Part shown: one piece after another, positions 53,621-63,997 of the stretch
Position numbering within the stretch: the stretch's first letter is position 1
Layout: every line of letters begins with the position of its first letter
Assembly: GCA_037127315.1 (NCBI GenBank)
Contig: JBBBDQ010000419.1
Coordinates: 6,333,501-6,397,500 of the forward strand
Source of the DNA: Ascarosepion bandense
Taxonomy: Eukaryota > Mollusca > Cephalopoda > Sepiida > Sepiidae
DNA length: 64,000 nucleotides
Direction of reading: 5' to 3'
The notes under the pieces: generated by a model
Database searches by the model: none
What the model was told of the DNA's origin: nothing
The model's input: only the letters and a program-made list of their open reading frames with translations
Made by a program: the position numbers and the translations under genes

Positions 53621-53670
<50 letters not shown>
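53621..53670. repeat. (AT)n microsatellite
   Basis: TA run preceding the Penelope-type terminal sequence. Confidence 0.97.
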
Positions 53671-53674
<4 letters not shown>

Positions 53675-53900
53675 GAAAAAGTACGAATTAATTGGTTTGT
53701 AGTGATTTACTTTGTTAGGAGTGCTCCAATTATTAGTAGACCATTATATATGGTAATATTTTTATTATAAGTTTATAATAAAATCATAGTTTACTGCAAC
53801 ACAAGTGCCGTTGTATTTCGGTATTATCTCATTAGCACCTCGTCAGGCAGTGAAATATTTTTCTGTTAGGAATCATTATGTGTAGAAGTTTAAAAACAAT
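53675..53900 (-). mobile_element. Penelope-like terminal repeat with hammerhead
   Basis: Minus strand: the hammerhead (53851-53793) is followed by AAACTATGATTTTATTATAA, ACTTATAATAAAAATATTAC and GGAGCACTCC...AGTAAATCACTAC, matching the order of the 15.07-15.27 kb sequence. Penelope-like elements are known to carry hammerhead motifs in their terminal repeats, and Penelope coding remains lie 230 bases away at 54130, though on the other strand. Confidence 0.65.
53793..53851 (-). ncRNA. Hammerhead ribozyme, Penelope type, all core residues intact
   Basis: Minus strand: stem I ACTGC (53851-53847) with GCAGT (53797-53793); core CTGACGA (53846-53840); stem II GGTG/TACC (three Watson-Crick pairs and one G-U) with a 12-base loop; GAAA (53819-53816); stem III ATACAA/TTGTGT (six pairs, one wobble) with loop CGGCAC; the residue before cleavage is U at 53798. 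All invariant residues and the A15.1-U16.1 pair are present. It is the best-formed ribozyme in the window. Confidence 0.88.
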
Positions 53901-54129
53901 ACCATTTTACCATATTCAGACAATTAAGTGGGTGGAGAGTTACGGATGGTTTGTCTCAATGAACCAATTAGAAAATCAGGTCATGATGGATAGGAGAAAA
54001 TTGATTGTCAGTGTAAAGTGGGTAGAGACTTGAAATGACTTGAGACCCAGACGTTTTCTTTGCCGGTGTTGAAATAAATACATCACAAATAAATTAAAAA
54101 TCATTGATAGCGTTAAACGCTGCACTGTG

Positions 54130-54870
54130 GGGTCCTATATAACAATTAAAGATCATAAACCTGATTAGTAAATTAACTGTTAAGACAAATTCCTAAAATT
54201 AGTTGAAAAACACTTCCCTAACCTCTTTAGCAAAATTTTTAACAAAAATACTCTTAAATTGAGCTGTAGCTGTATGGATAACCTTGAGAAGATTATCAAA
54301 AAACATAGTGATAGAATTTTAAGCCGATATAACCACCTAAACAATCAACAATATCCTAAAAATTTAATGAACACAATAAAAATAATTACAATTGTCGAAA
54401 ACCTATTGAGTGTCCATTAGAAAAGAAATGTCTAACTGACTATAGAGTCAGTTAGACATTCTACCATAGAAAATCCCTCAGTAATAATATTTTATATCGG
54501 TTGTGCCAAGAATCCTTTTAAAACTGGGCATTACTTTCCCGCCTTATCTTACCGCAGTAGCATATCACTTTCTACTTATTATTGGCAATTAAAGGATGGT
54601 AATAAAGCCCCTACCTTAAAATGGAAAATAAAGTAGATGTTTTAAGTTTTTATTTCACCGTAAAATGAAGACTTAAAAAAAAACAACTTGTAAATCTTTA
54701 CATGAGCCATGTTTTCTATGTTTACAAGAAAAATTACAAATGATCAAATTCCCAAAACTAAACTTGCTCAATGAACGTCAAGAACTTACCTCCATTTGTC
54801 ATCATAGTCTAAAATATAGCCTAAACTATACTTAAATTTTTCTTATATAACGAGAAATCTATAATTGATT
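54130..54870 (+). mobile_element. Penelope-like element, internally deleted
   Basis: An early RT word, YITIKDHKPD (about 54137), is joined directly to the late coding region FLKLVEKHFPNLFSKIFNKN, TLKLSCSCMDNLEKIIKKHS (about 54190-54310). The GIY-YIG endonuclease part follows in other frames: YYWQLKDGNKAPTLKWKIK (about 54578) and EPCFLCLQEKLQMIKF (about 54704), then LLNERQELTSICHH. The RT core is deleted. The C-terminal order RT then GIY-YIG is that of canonical Penelope elements. Confidence 0.78.
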
Positions 54871-55497
54871 CCCTAGCATATATTGATTCATTTTCCCATC
54901 TCCTGATTATTAATTCCATCACGGCTTAACGGATAGATTACTCACTATTGTATCCACCTCTGCGATACAACAGATACAAGCTTGATTTTAGTGGTATTGA
55001 ATATTTCAAGATAGTTTTCTTACCATTGAATGATATTATTCACATATAAATAATAATTTGCGATTCAGCGAATGAATAGGATGTATAGTATTTATTTTTT
55101 ACAAAACTGGCTTTCTTTTGTTTTGAATCAACAAGATGAAGTAGCCTTTGTTAGTTCTAATATTTCGAGGAGTCATTATCATTTCAATAGTTGTTCGCTC
55201 TATTTATTGCACTGCTTATTTTGTGACAACAGAGTTTCGACAGAATAATTATGCAGGTTTTGTAGATGTACAATACCAATGGAAAGAGAAGAAACTATTG
55301 TTTTAAAATAGAAGACAGTAACAGCCACAACGGAAATGGTTAATAAACCGACTGGCTGAACCAACTTCCCAAAAACGGGAGCTACACAAACGATTTATAC
55401 TAGCAAATTGTGTAACTCAGTTGAGTCCATTTTTATAATTCGGGTATGGTCAGCAAACTATCTTCTACTAAGAAAATTCCATACAATGCTGAGATCT
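54871..55497. other. No gene recognised
   Basis: AT-rich DNA following the Penelope remains; no further coding similarity seen. Confidence 0.5.
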
Positions 55498-56209
55498 ATA
55501 AAGGCATGACTCAGTATCAGATCGATTAATATCTGCCACTTCCATCCATTATGTCACTCTCCAACGTTATTCTTTTCTATCATTTGCTACATTATTTTAT
55601 TCACTAAATAATATTATATTCTATTCTATATCTTTTTTATTGTATTAGCTATATCCACTAGGTCATGCGTCTTTCAGGAGTGAGAATTATATAACTAAAT
55701 AAAATAAATAAATAAATGGCTCGGTTCAAAATTCCTTAGCACCAAAATTCCTAGCACCTAAAGAAGGCCGGAGCCCACCACAGCCGAAACGTTGTAAACA
55801 TAGCAATAAGGCAACAGTCGGAACATTGTAAAGGGTATAATAGAAATAGGTAATTAAAAAAAAAACTTTCTGAATAATCAAATACTGACTCAAAATAAAA
55901 CGGATTTTTAGTGTTTGATTTAATACTCACAGGACATATTGAAGGCAAGGCGGACAGAGGAAAGCCACACATTACCTACCTAGTGAATTTGAGTTGGAAC
56001 AAGATTTAAGAAAGATAACAAAAAATATATTTAGAGCAACAAAAAATCAGAAAATTGTGATCACCATGTTGATTTTCTTTATATATGTGAACTGCCATGG
56101 CGTCTTGGGATATATAGTTGACTGTTTCCTGTGGTATCGCCTATAGTTTTGATTTCAAAATTGCTCTCATTTTAGACTGGTTTTAGCGAAGACTAGACAG
56201 TCTATCCGG
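55498..56209. repeat. Direct duplication, copy 1 (~0.7 kb)
   Basis: Matches 60065-60766 in the same orientation at roughly 90-95% identity. Contents: unrecognised AT-rich DNA, interspersed repeat C on the minus strand (CCGAAACGTTGTAAACATAG), an RTE C-terminal fragment on the plus strand (LILTGHIEGKADRGKPHITY), and a 3' stretch. This copy has a small internal tandem duplication of AAAATTCC-TAGCACC absent from copy 2. Confidence 0.92.
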
Positions 56210-56369
56210 ATTAAAAAAGCTATTATTCTCTTCTGTCATTTCCTATATTATTTTATTCTGTATATTTTATGTTATTTTATTATCTTCGATTCTGTATAAT
56301 GTATTGTTTAATTATTGATATTCTGATATTCTCTTTTTTTAGTCAATTCACCCAAAGCAAGTCGTTAGT

Positions 56370-56490
56370 GGGAGTAAAAGAGACTTCAGAAGGAGTCGGA
56401 AACCCAGTCTTTAACAGGAAACAAGGCATAAATCGCTATTCCTGCTCCAAAGGTGGGGGAGGAGTATGAACCGGACGATTCTATTCTATT
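56370..56490 (+). repeat. Dispersed repeat X
   Basis: Words CAGAAGGAGTCGGAAACCC, AACAGGAAACAAGGCATAAA and GAGTATGAACCGGACGATTC match the other X copies. Confidence 0.65.
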
Positions 56491-56555
56491 ATTTTTTCAT
56501 GTTTTTTCTGTTTCATTTTCTTCTCTTATATACATAATATTCTCCATTATTTACT

Positions 56556-57144
56556 TCTTCTTCTTCTATGTGCCCTGTCCCTTCAGGACGTAGGCGATCA
56601 TGGCTCTCCACGTCTCCCTATCCTTTGTGGCTCTTAGTATGTTTGCTCCTGTTGCTTCTGGCAACCCCTGTTCCGTCATCCACCTGATCAGGCCCTGCAA
56701 ATATGTTATCCGCTGCCTTCCTCTGTCTCTCTTTCCTTCTATCTGTCCAGTCAGTATCAGGTTCTCCAGGCTCTCCTTCCTCATTGCATGTCCCAGGAAC
56801 TTCAGTTGTCTCTTCCTGATGCTCAGCATCAATTTCCTTTTTGTTGCCATTCTTTCTAACACCTCGTCGTTGCTTGTATGCTCAGTCCACGATATCCGTA
56901 GCATCCTTCTGTAGAACCACATTTCGGCCGCTTCCAGTTTTGTCCTCATTTTCGATGATATTGTCCAGCATTCACAGCCGTATTGAAGAACTGACATCAC
57001 GTAGCAGTCTAGCACTCTTTTCTTCGTTTCTACTGAGATTTTCCTGTGTGTTAGTATTTTGCTCATCTTCTGGAACGCGTCCTTTGCCATGCCAATTCGC
57101 CTTCGGATCTCCGTGTCGCACTTTCCATCTCCTGTTAGAACACG
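56556..57144 (-). mobile_element. RTE-type LINE, youngest copy, with target-site duplication
   Basis: The minus-strand frame is open from the 5' truncation (57144) to the natural stop at 56566: VLTGDGKCDTEIRRRIGMAK, LETKKRV-like DCYVMSVLQYGCECWTISSK, MWFYRRMLRISWTEHTSNDE, RKRQLKFLGHAMRKESLENL, ILTGQIEGKRDRGRQRITYL and DRETWRAMIAYVLKGQGT. The tail is AGAAGAAGAAG. TTATTTACT flanks it at 56547-56555 and 57145-57153. The lack of stops in about 190 codons makes it the least decayed of the RTE copies. Confidence 0.93.
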
Positions 57145-57305
57145 TTATTTACTATTATTATTTATCTATTATTGACTTCTATAATTTTCTTTTTTATTGT
57201 GTGCGTTATATTTGTTTGTTATGTTCTCTTTGATTCTATATATTCTATGCTAATTTGTTGTTTTATTATTAATATTCTATTATTCTCTTCTCTCATTTGC
57301 TACAT

Positions 57306-57613
57306 TCAGTCATTCAATTACGTGCCATACGTGATACACGCTTGGGCAATCACATTTCGAGAGAGACATGACTGAGTGGGTAGAAGATTTTCCTGCAGTA
57401 GGTTGCCATTACTTTCTGTGGTAGACTGGTTGCCAATCAAGGCTATAGAACCTAATCTGTTTTGTTATTTAACCTATAACTGGAGGGAGAAATTGCAGAT
57501 TAATACCTTTCCCAAGGATATTTGCGCGTAAGTAAATGCAAGGAGTTCAGCTGGAATTCGAACTCGGTTCTCCGATTTGTCGTTCCGAGCCGATATCCAC
57601 TGCACCACAACGC
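57306..57613 (-). mobile_element. SINE family A
   Basis: Near full-length minus-strand copy with head (GGAATTCGAACTCGG, CCACTGCACCACAACGC) and 3' end GTGCCATACGTGATACACGC. The hairpin has decayed on one side (CACATTTC GAGA GAGACATG). TTGCTA occurs near both ends and may be part of a target-site duplication. Confidence 0.92.
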
Positions 57614-58799
57614 ATACTTGCTATAATATTCTATTTTATTATTTTCGACATTTTTCTGATATATTCTATTATTTGCTATATCCTATATTTTTCTATTATT
57701 TTTTTAAATCCCAAAAAAGATCATGTGAATCTTTTTTCTTTACGAATTTTATACCTGGATAAGGCCGTAGACTATTTCAAGGGAATGTGTGTAATCGTCT
57801 CAAAAACTCTTGAAATGGATTTTGTTTTGCAAATTCGCCCTTAATTTCTTTTTTCATTTTTCTCTTATTTCTTCTCTCCATTATCCCCCCTCCTCTCTTT
57901 CATCCTATCTCTTCCTCTCCCCACAACAGCCGAATCCACACGTATAAGACATGATAGTACGTGTCGACCAGATGTTTACATAAAAAGACGTCTTATGCTG
58001 ATTATTTTATCATTTATTTTACTAATTCATTATCGTGAGATTTATTCAAATTGAAACTTATTGCTTTTGTAAAACGGCATTTAAGACTAACAACAAAAAA
58101 AGCGTAACGGAGAAAGATAACCTGCAAGCAACGACACCTTAACTCATGAATACAAGAATCCAATTATCAACGATATAAAGTTATTAAAACAGAACAGACA
58201 AGAAAACAGCTTCAAAACGATAACAAATTTTACAAGAAACTACAGGAAAATATTCCCATCTCTTAAAACCTGTTTGTTTTCCCTCTATTTTCAATCCCCG
58301 AGAGTTTTCCTAATTTTCCGTGCCACCGAGCCATCTCGTTTTCTTAAAATCGCAACGGTAAATTTCTGAGTAGTATTATTAGAGTTGCTCCGTTGACACC
58401 TGTTTTATTGATTCTTTTGTTTTTGTTACCTGTGTTTATTTTCATTTTTTTTCTCTCTTGACGGGAGGATCTTTGAATGATTAATTCTTTTACAGGTGTT
58501 CTCTATCACTCGTAGTCGTGTGCTTTGTTAGTTAAGCAATGTAGAAAGTGTAAGTACAGGTGGAGAAAATCGATATAACGGTGAGTGTGATAGACGTGCC
58601 TGATAGGTAGACAAATAACACGGGAGTTTATCTGTTCCCAAATGATTAGGAACTGTTCTTTAAGACATGGGATAGAATGAATTAATTTTTCTTTGAAATT
58701 TTTCAGAAGAAAATAAAGACAAATTATTTCTTCTAATTGCAGGCATGTTTAAATTTTGACTGTGAAGTCAATTTAGCCAAGATGGCAAATGTAAAAAAA
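57614..58799. other. No gene recognised
   Basis: About 1.2 kb of AT-rich DNA with pyrimidine-rich patches at 57840-57930. No element or coding family recognised. Confidence 0.5.
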
Positions 58800-59130
58800 A
58801 CAACTGTTAAATGATGTTAATGAAAAAAATTAGAATTTTTAGTCAGTATTGTATTGTTCTGAAGGTTTTTTTTTTTATAAATTACCTGTTTCTATTACAT
58901 TATTTGCACTGTTCAGACTGTTGACTTTATTGTCATGTTTACGACGTTTCAACCATCGTACGCTCTATCCTTCTTCAGATGCTAGGAATTTTGAACCGAA
59001 CCATTTATTTCAATCACTGGAGTATATCATTCTCATTCCTCAAAAACACGTGGGCTAGTTGGATATAAGTGTTGATTAGTTCCAGTGACTTGACCCAGAG
59101 AGTTATGAGTTCAATTCCTGACTGCATTAG
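58800..59130 (+). mobile_element. Unclassified interspersed repeat C
   Basis: TTACCTGTTTCTATTACATT, GTTCAGACTGTTGAC, CATGTTTACGACGTTTCAAC, CCTTCTTCAGATGCTAGGAA, CACTGGAGTATATCATTCTC, then GATTAGTTCCAGTGACTTGA and GAGTTCAATTCCTGAC. The last piece resembles a tRNA B-box region. An inverted partner copy starts at 59190. Confidence 0.6.
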
Positions 59131-59189
59131 TGGTGAACAAATAATTTGTTGAGTTAAAGAGAGATAACATCTGGAAGTGGCGTTGCACA

Positions 59190-59298
59190 TGGAATGAGAA
59201 TGATATACACCAGTGATCGAAATAAAGGGTTTCATTCAAATTTCTTAGCAACGTCCAAAACATCGTAAACATGGCAATAAAGATGAGGACAACAGTCC
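59190..59298 (-). mobile_element. Repeat C, inverted copy, left of a SINE
   Basis: GAATGAGAATGATATACACC through AACATCGTAAACATGGCAAT complements 58935-59040. The copy is split by a family A SINE and continues at 59588-59740 (AATGTGAATAATGTAAATAC). Confidence 0.65.
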
Positions 59299-59587
59299 CA
59301 TCAGTGTCAGTCGGTGATACATGCTGGGGTGATCATGTCTCGAGAGAGACATGACAGAGGATTTTTCCTCAGGAGGTTGCCATATCTTTTTGCAGTAGAG
59401 AGGTTGCAAAACAAGTCTGAAGAACCAAATCTGTCCTGTTAGATGACCCATAGCTGAAGGGAAGAAACAGATTAATACCTTTTCCAAAGGCATTTGCGTG
59501 TAAGTGAGTGCAACGAATTTAACTGGAATTCGAACCCGGTTCTCCGATTTCTCGTTCTGTGACGATATCCACTGCACCACACCGCAG
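59299..59587 (-). mobile_element. SINE family A nested in repeat C
   Basis: Minus-strand copy with hairpin CATGTCTC GAGA GAGACATG, body, and head (GGAATTCGAACCCGG, CCACTGCACCACACCGC). It interrupts the inverted repeat C copy. Confidence 0.9.
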
Positions 59588-59739
59588 ATCCGCACAATGT
59601 GAATAATGTAAATACTATCTCATCTCAGAAGTATAGACAAATAGTAAAATGAAACAATTGCTAAATAATATCAATGATAAAAATATAGAATTTTGAGCTT
59701 TTACGTCGATTGTTCAGAACGTGTTTTTAATTACTGATT

Positions 59740-60064
59740 TCTTTAGAAGCAAAGAAAAGGGTATTGAATTGTTATGTAATATCGTCTTATACGACAGTGA
59801 ATGCTGCTCCTCAAAGGTCAAGTTAAGACTTGAAGAAACAAAAATGTAGTTTTACAGATAATGGAAGCAAAAAAGACTTTTCTAGTTAACTTCATGAAAA
59901 AACAGTTTACATTTCTAGGACGCATAATGAGTAATGAGGAAGATTTGATACTCACTGGACAGATTGAAGGCAAGGCGGACAGAGGAAAGCCACACATTAC
60001 TACCTAGTGAACTTTAGTTGGAACAAGATGTAAGAGAGATAAAAAATTATTTAGAGCAACAAAA
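59740..60064 (+). mobile_element. RTE-type LINE fragment, decayed
   Basis: EAKKRVLNCYVISSYTTVNA, then FTDNGSKKDF-like, the FDTHWTD block and GQRKATHYYLVNFSWNKM (frame-shifted forms of LETKKRVLDCYV, MWFYRR, LILTGQIE and DRGKQRITYL). It ends in AGAGCAACAAAAA exactly where the second copy of the direct duplication begins. Confidence 0.7.
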
Positions 60065-60766
60065 ATAAAGGCATGACTCAGTATCAGATCGATTAATATC
60101 TGCCACTTCCTTCCATTATGTTACTCTCCAACGTTATTCTTTTCTATCATTTGTTACATTATTTTACTCACTAAATAATATTCTATTCTATTCTATATCA
60201 TTTTTATTGTATTAGCTGTATCCACTGGGTCATGCGTCTTTCAGGAGGGAGAATTATATAACCCAGTGATCGAAATAAATGGCTCGGTTCAAAATTCCTA
60301 GCACCTAAAGAAGGCCGGAGCCCACCACGGCCGAAACGTTGTAAACATAGCAATAAGGCAACAGTCGGAACATTGTAAAGGGTATAATAGAAATAGGTAA
60401 TTAAAAAAAAACTTTCTGAATAATCAAATACTGACTCAAAATAAAACGGATTTTTAGTGTTTGATTTAATACTCACAGGACATATTGAAGGCAAGGCGGA
60501 CAGAGGAAAGCCACACATTACCTACCAAGTGAATTTGAGTTGGAACAAGATTTAAGAAAGATAACAAAAAATATATTTAGAGCAACAAAAAATCAGAAAA
60601 TTGTGAAGAGCCATGATCACCAATTTGGCTTTTCATTATATCTGAGAAGTGCCATGGCGTCTTGGGATATATAGTTGAGTATTTCCTGTGGTATCGTCTA
60701 TAGTTTTGATTTTAAAATTGATCTCCTTTTAGACTGATTTTAGTGAAGACTAGACATTCTATCCGG
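60065..60766. repeat. Direct duplication, copy 2 (~0.7 kb)
   Basis: Counterpart of 55498-56209, offset 4567 bases. It retains CCCAGTGATCGAAATAAATG where copy 1 is rearranged, and GAAGAGCCATGATCACC where copy 1 has a deletion, so neither copy is simply derived from the other's present form. Confidence 0.92.
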
Positions 60767-61499
60767 TTATTTAATCCATAGATGATGGGGAGAACAAATA
60801 GATTGATGTCTGTCTGTGGAGCATTTTGTGCGGAAATGTATGCAGTAGACAAAGCTAAAACTTGAACTGGATTTAGTAATTACATCCTCCACGCCAAAAG
60901 TATTTACGCTATCAGCCTCCATTGTAGATCTCCAAGAACATTCCAACGTGGTGTAATGTTAGCACACTAGAACCTCTAGATAAATTGCAATTAAAAAGTG
61001 AGTTCGATTATCTCTGGGTGCTCTATGCATTCAGGTTTTTGCTAGCTTTATCTGCACTTAGAAAATCTTAATAGTTTAGATATGTAAGATCAGCCCATAG
61101 AATATGTGTAGAATTTGGTGAAAATTATTTGTTTTACTAATGCTCGCCCAATAAAAGGCCCAAGAGCCACTCAGATTAAGATTAAGGGGGTTACTGCATG
61201 GTGTTGTATTATTGTAGGAAAGAGCAAGAATTAAAGTTCTCGGGGACTATGCAAGAAAGATAACTGATAATTCTAGACTTGAGGAGATAAAGATTTCATT
61301 TCTGAATAAAGATTCAGATTTCAGGAGGAGACGTTAGACGTGTTGAAGTAGACTTTAGATGGAAATCGAAAACCCAATCATAGACAAGAAAAAAGACATA
61401 AAATTCTACCCCTGTTCTGGGGAAGAGAACAGTATCTTCCTCTAACTATGGTGATTTCTCTCGAATCTTCAAAGCATTCCTGAATGTGTCTCCGTATCT
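60767..61499. other. No gene recognised; includes a repeat X copy
   Basis: Mostly unrecognised. 61340-61440 carries repeat X words (TTTAGATGGAAATCGAAAAC, CTACCCCTGTTCTGG). Confidence 0.5.
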
Positions 61500-62960
61500 C
61501 TCTACTAAGCTCGGTTAGCTATCTTTTCTTTCTCGACCGCTCCCCTTCCTCTCTCTCAGACAACATAGATAAGGCCATTTTCTCTCATCCATTCGCCCAT
61601 ATATTTGTGTTTGGAGACTTTAATGCCCACCACTCCAATTGAAATGGACACCAGCAAGATCTGTGACAGATCTTGCTGGTGTCCATTTCACTAACTTTTC
61701 AATCACTCAATCTCTTAAGTAAGTTGTGGATTTCCCCACGGGTTTCCATCATAACCCTAATGGATCTGGCTCACTGCTAGATCTCTGTTTCACTTTCATC
61801 CCTGATTCTTGCCATGTCGTGCATGTTTGACCTTTTGGCAACTCTGATCATGCTGTGGTTTCCGTTAATACCTTTTTCAAACCCTCCCCGCCCCATGAAC
61901 CTTTGACCAGAATATCTTACTACTACCAAAGAGCAGACTGGGAGTCGTTTCGTGATTTTCTTTATGATGTCCCTTGGAACAAAGTTTTTAGTCTTTCCGT
62001 TAAAGACTGTATATCCGAGGTCTCCTCTTCGGTTAAAGCTAGCATTAATGCTTTCATCCCAGCCAGGAAGTTCTGACTTAAACCCCATTCGTCCCCTGGT
62101 TCTTCCTTGCTTGCTCGAAGGAATCAATTCTTCGGTTTTTATCGGAGCCACGCTTCTGACCATAATAGGTGATTTTTTGCCTCTCCTTGTAATGAGTGCA
62201 AGCTGTTGTTAACTGACAGAATGAAGCAGCGTATAGCATTCCGCAAGTTAAGCTCCAAAGACTACTAAGTGCTCTGTAAAAATGTGTTAAACAAAAGCAA
62301 GCCCTCAATCTCTCTTTTAATCAATAAATTTGAGATCTTCACATCTTCAGCAGGCAAGGCTGAGTGCATTGCTTGCAGATTTTTCACCTACTCAAAATTT
62401 GATTCGTCTGGAGTATCCGTAATCGACTTTCCACTTAGAAGTGAGTCTCAAATGACGTCCATACTACCCCCTCGCTGGTCTCTAACATAATTAAAAATTA
62501 TGAGTTTCATAAGGCTGGCGTGGGTAACGAAATCCCAATCATCGTCCTGAAGAAATGTGCTTCTGAACTCTCTTCAAACTCTAAAACTACTGCCAGTCTG
62601 CTTGCTGCTTTCCTGCCTGCTGGGAGACCTTCTCTGTGATTCCTGTATTTAAGAACTCTGGAGAACCCTAAGACCCCACTTATTATCGCCCTATTAGCCT
62701 CCTACCGATTTTTGGCAAAGGGTTCGAGGTTATGATCAATGCTGAAGTGGTTCAACATCTCACAGCCCACAGCTTCTTCTCCGATAAAAAACTATGGTTT
62801 CTGCTTCACCAGGTTTACTGCTGATATGCTAACGATCATCACAGAATATATATACCAGGACGGTGATAAGAACGATAAGAACAGCGAAGCTCGGGTTGTT
62901 CCCCCTAGATATCTCCAAAGCATTTGACAGAGTTTGGCATGCTCAAGATTTATACTTTTA
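61500..62960 (+). mobile_element. CR1/Jockey-group LINE ORF2: endonuclease and RT remains
   Basis: APE endonuclease motifs: FVFGDFNAHHSN (about 61608), TDLAGVHFTNFSITQSL (61666-61715), DFPTGFHHNPNGSGSLLDLC and SDHAVVSV (about 61844), with LLDLCF and SDH as in APE domains. A thumb/linker region follows (SYYYQRADWESFRDFLYDVP, about 61918), then RT pieces in different frames: ELSSNSKTTASLLAAFLPAG, YRPISLLPIFGK-like, LTAHSFFSDK-like (about 62760), and LDISKAFDRVWHAQDLYFYK at about 62915. Numerous stops. It ends before the YADD motif. Confidence 0.82.
61640..61690. repeat. Perfect 25-bp palindrome inside the LINE endonuclease
   Basis: TGAAATGGACACCAGCAAGA-TCTGT (61640-61664) and its exact reverse complement (61666-61690) flank one base. 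The right arm encodes the expected TDLAGVHF residues of the endonuclease; the left arm replaces the sequence expected after HHSN. The left arm therefore looks like an inverted copy of the right. Confidence 0.95.
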
Positions 62961-63049
62961 TAAAAAATCTTTTCACTCCAAGTTACTAAATTACAAGGGC
63001 TTACTGCGAGGAAAAGAAACGGAGAGAAAAATAAAATTACGCAATTCAA

Positions 63050-63118
63050 GGTGACAGAAGATGACACTTGGCAAAGCATATGACACGGTGCTGATAGCAG
63101 ACACGGAAAGGAAAATGC
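63050..63118 (+). mobile_element. RTE-type LINE, RT box, left of a LINE insertion
   Basis: Encodes a YDTVLIADTERKMRDLV-like segment, the region just after the RT catalytic box (compare DDIVLIADTESKIQDLL at 17335). It is interrupted at about 63118 and continues at 63325. Confidence 0.8.
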
Positions 63119-63324
63119 GGGACCTTGTACATTTTTTTAAGTCATATCACCCCGAGCAAGGCGGTAACGCCACTGACGTGCAGGGGGCTACGTAAGAGTG
63201 AAAAGATTTGGAAAAGAGAAATCCGGAAACCACATCCTAAACATGGAACAAGGGATGAGCCTCTTCACCTGTTCAATAGATGAGGGTGGAGTGTGAACCG
63301 GGCGATAGTTTAGTCTATCTAAAG
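63119..63324 (-). mobile_element. CR1/Jockey 3'UTR and repeat X inserted in RTE
   Basis: 63125-63205 is the CR1/Jockey-group tail in minus orientation (TTTTTTTAAGTCATATCACC, then GCAGGGGGCTACGTAAGAG). It is followed by repeat X (CCGGAAACCACATCCTAAAC, GAGTGTGAACCGGGCGATAG). The two together split the RTE frame between GACCTTGTA and CTAAAGGTAGC. Confidence 0.7.
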
Positions 63325-63820
63325 GTAGCAAAAGAAAGCAGAAAGAAAGGAATGAGCATAAACTTCTAGAGAACTGAATGTATGATTATCAACAAGAAGG
63401 AGACCTGAAAATGCCGACTACAGGTTGGAAAAATAAAATAAAACAAGCAAAGAAATTTAAAAACCTGGAAAGTATTCTGACAGATGGTGGAGAAAGTGGC
63501 AATGAGATCCAGAAACGCATTCGCATTATCAAGGATGTATTTCAAAAGCTAATCAGAGTACTGAGAGATAAAAAAAAACAAAAATCTCACTGAAAAAAAA
63601 CCCCAAAAAAACAAACAAACAAAAAACAAAAAACAAAAAAAAAACAGAACAAAAAAAAGTGCTGGACATGTGATATCTTTCTTTCAGTATGGAACTGAAT
63701 GTTAGATGATCTCATCAAGAACAAAAGAGAGGCTTGAGGTAGCAGAAATGTGGTTTTACAGAAGGATGCTGAAGATGCCATCGACTGAACATGGAAGCAA
63801 CGATGAGTTTATGGCGCTCT
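63325..63820 (+). mobile_element. RTE-type LINE, right part after the insertion
   Basis: Resumes with VAKESRKKGMSINF, TECMIINKKET, IKQAKKFKNLESILTDGGES, NEIQKRIRIIKDVFQKLIRV, then an A-rich insertion (63569-63660) of AAAC-type simple sequence inside the LETKKRVLDC block, and LSFSMELNV / MWFYRRMLKMPS to about 63785. Confidence 0.78.
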
Positions 63821-63945
63821 ATCTATAGGAATTGACTCTTCCTCCGTCAATAAATACCAACCTTGGCTGCTTCCAGGGACGCAGCTCTGTGGCAGTCAAG
63901 AGACAGTCTAGAGGCAGTCGAGCCGTAGCATAGCTAGAAAGTGTA

Positions 63946-63997
63946 CAAATAGAAAGTGTACGTCCGATCTGTAGTCTGGACGTACACTTTCTATTTG
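63946..63997. repeat. Perfect 20-bp inverted repeat at the window end
   Basis: CAAATAGAAAGTGTACGTCC (63946-63965) and GGACGTACACTTTCTATTTG (63978-63997) flank a 12-base loop. A partial extra copy, CTAGAAAGTGTAC, precedes the left arm. The stretch 63821-63945 has AGGCAGTCGAG-type words that I do not recognise. Confidence 0.95.

Noticed and set aside
55760..55800. CTAAAGA, GGCC...GGCC, GAAAC order in repeat C (also 60300)
   Set aside because: The invariant G5 is A, and an extra A separates the core from stem II; the third stem is not formed. It is reminiscent of a hammerhead but fails the core rules in every copy here.
61777..62163. 128-codon minus-strand ORF
   Set aside because: Antisense shadow of the CR1/Jockey-group endonuclease region.
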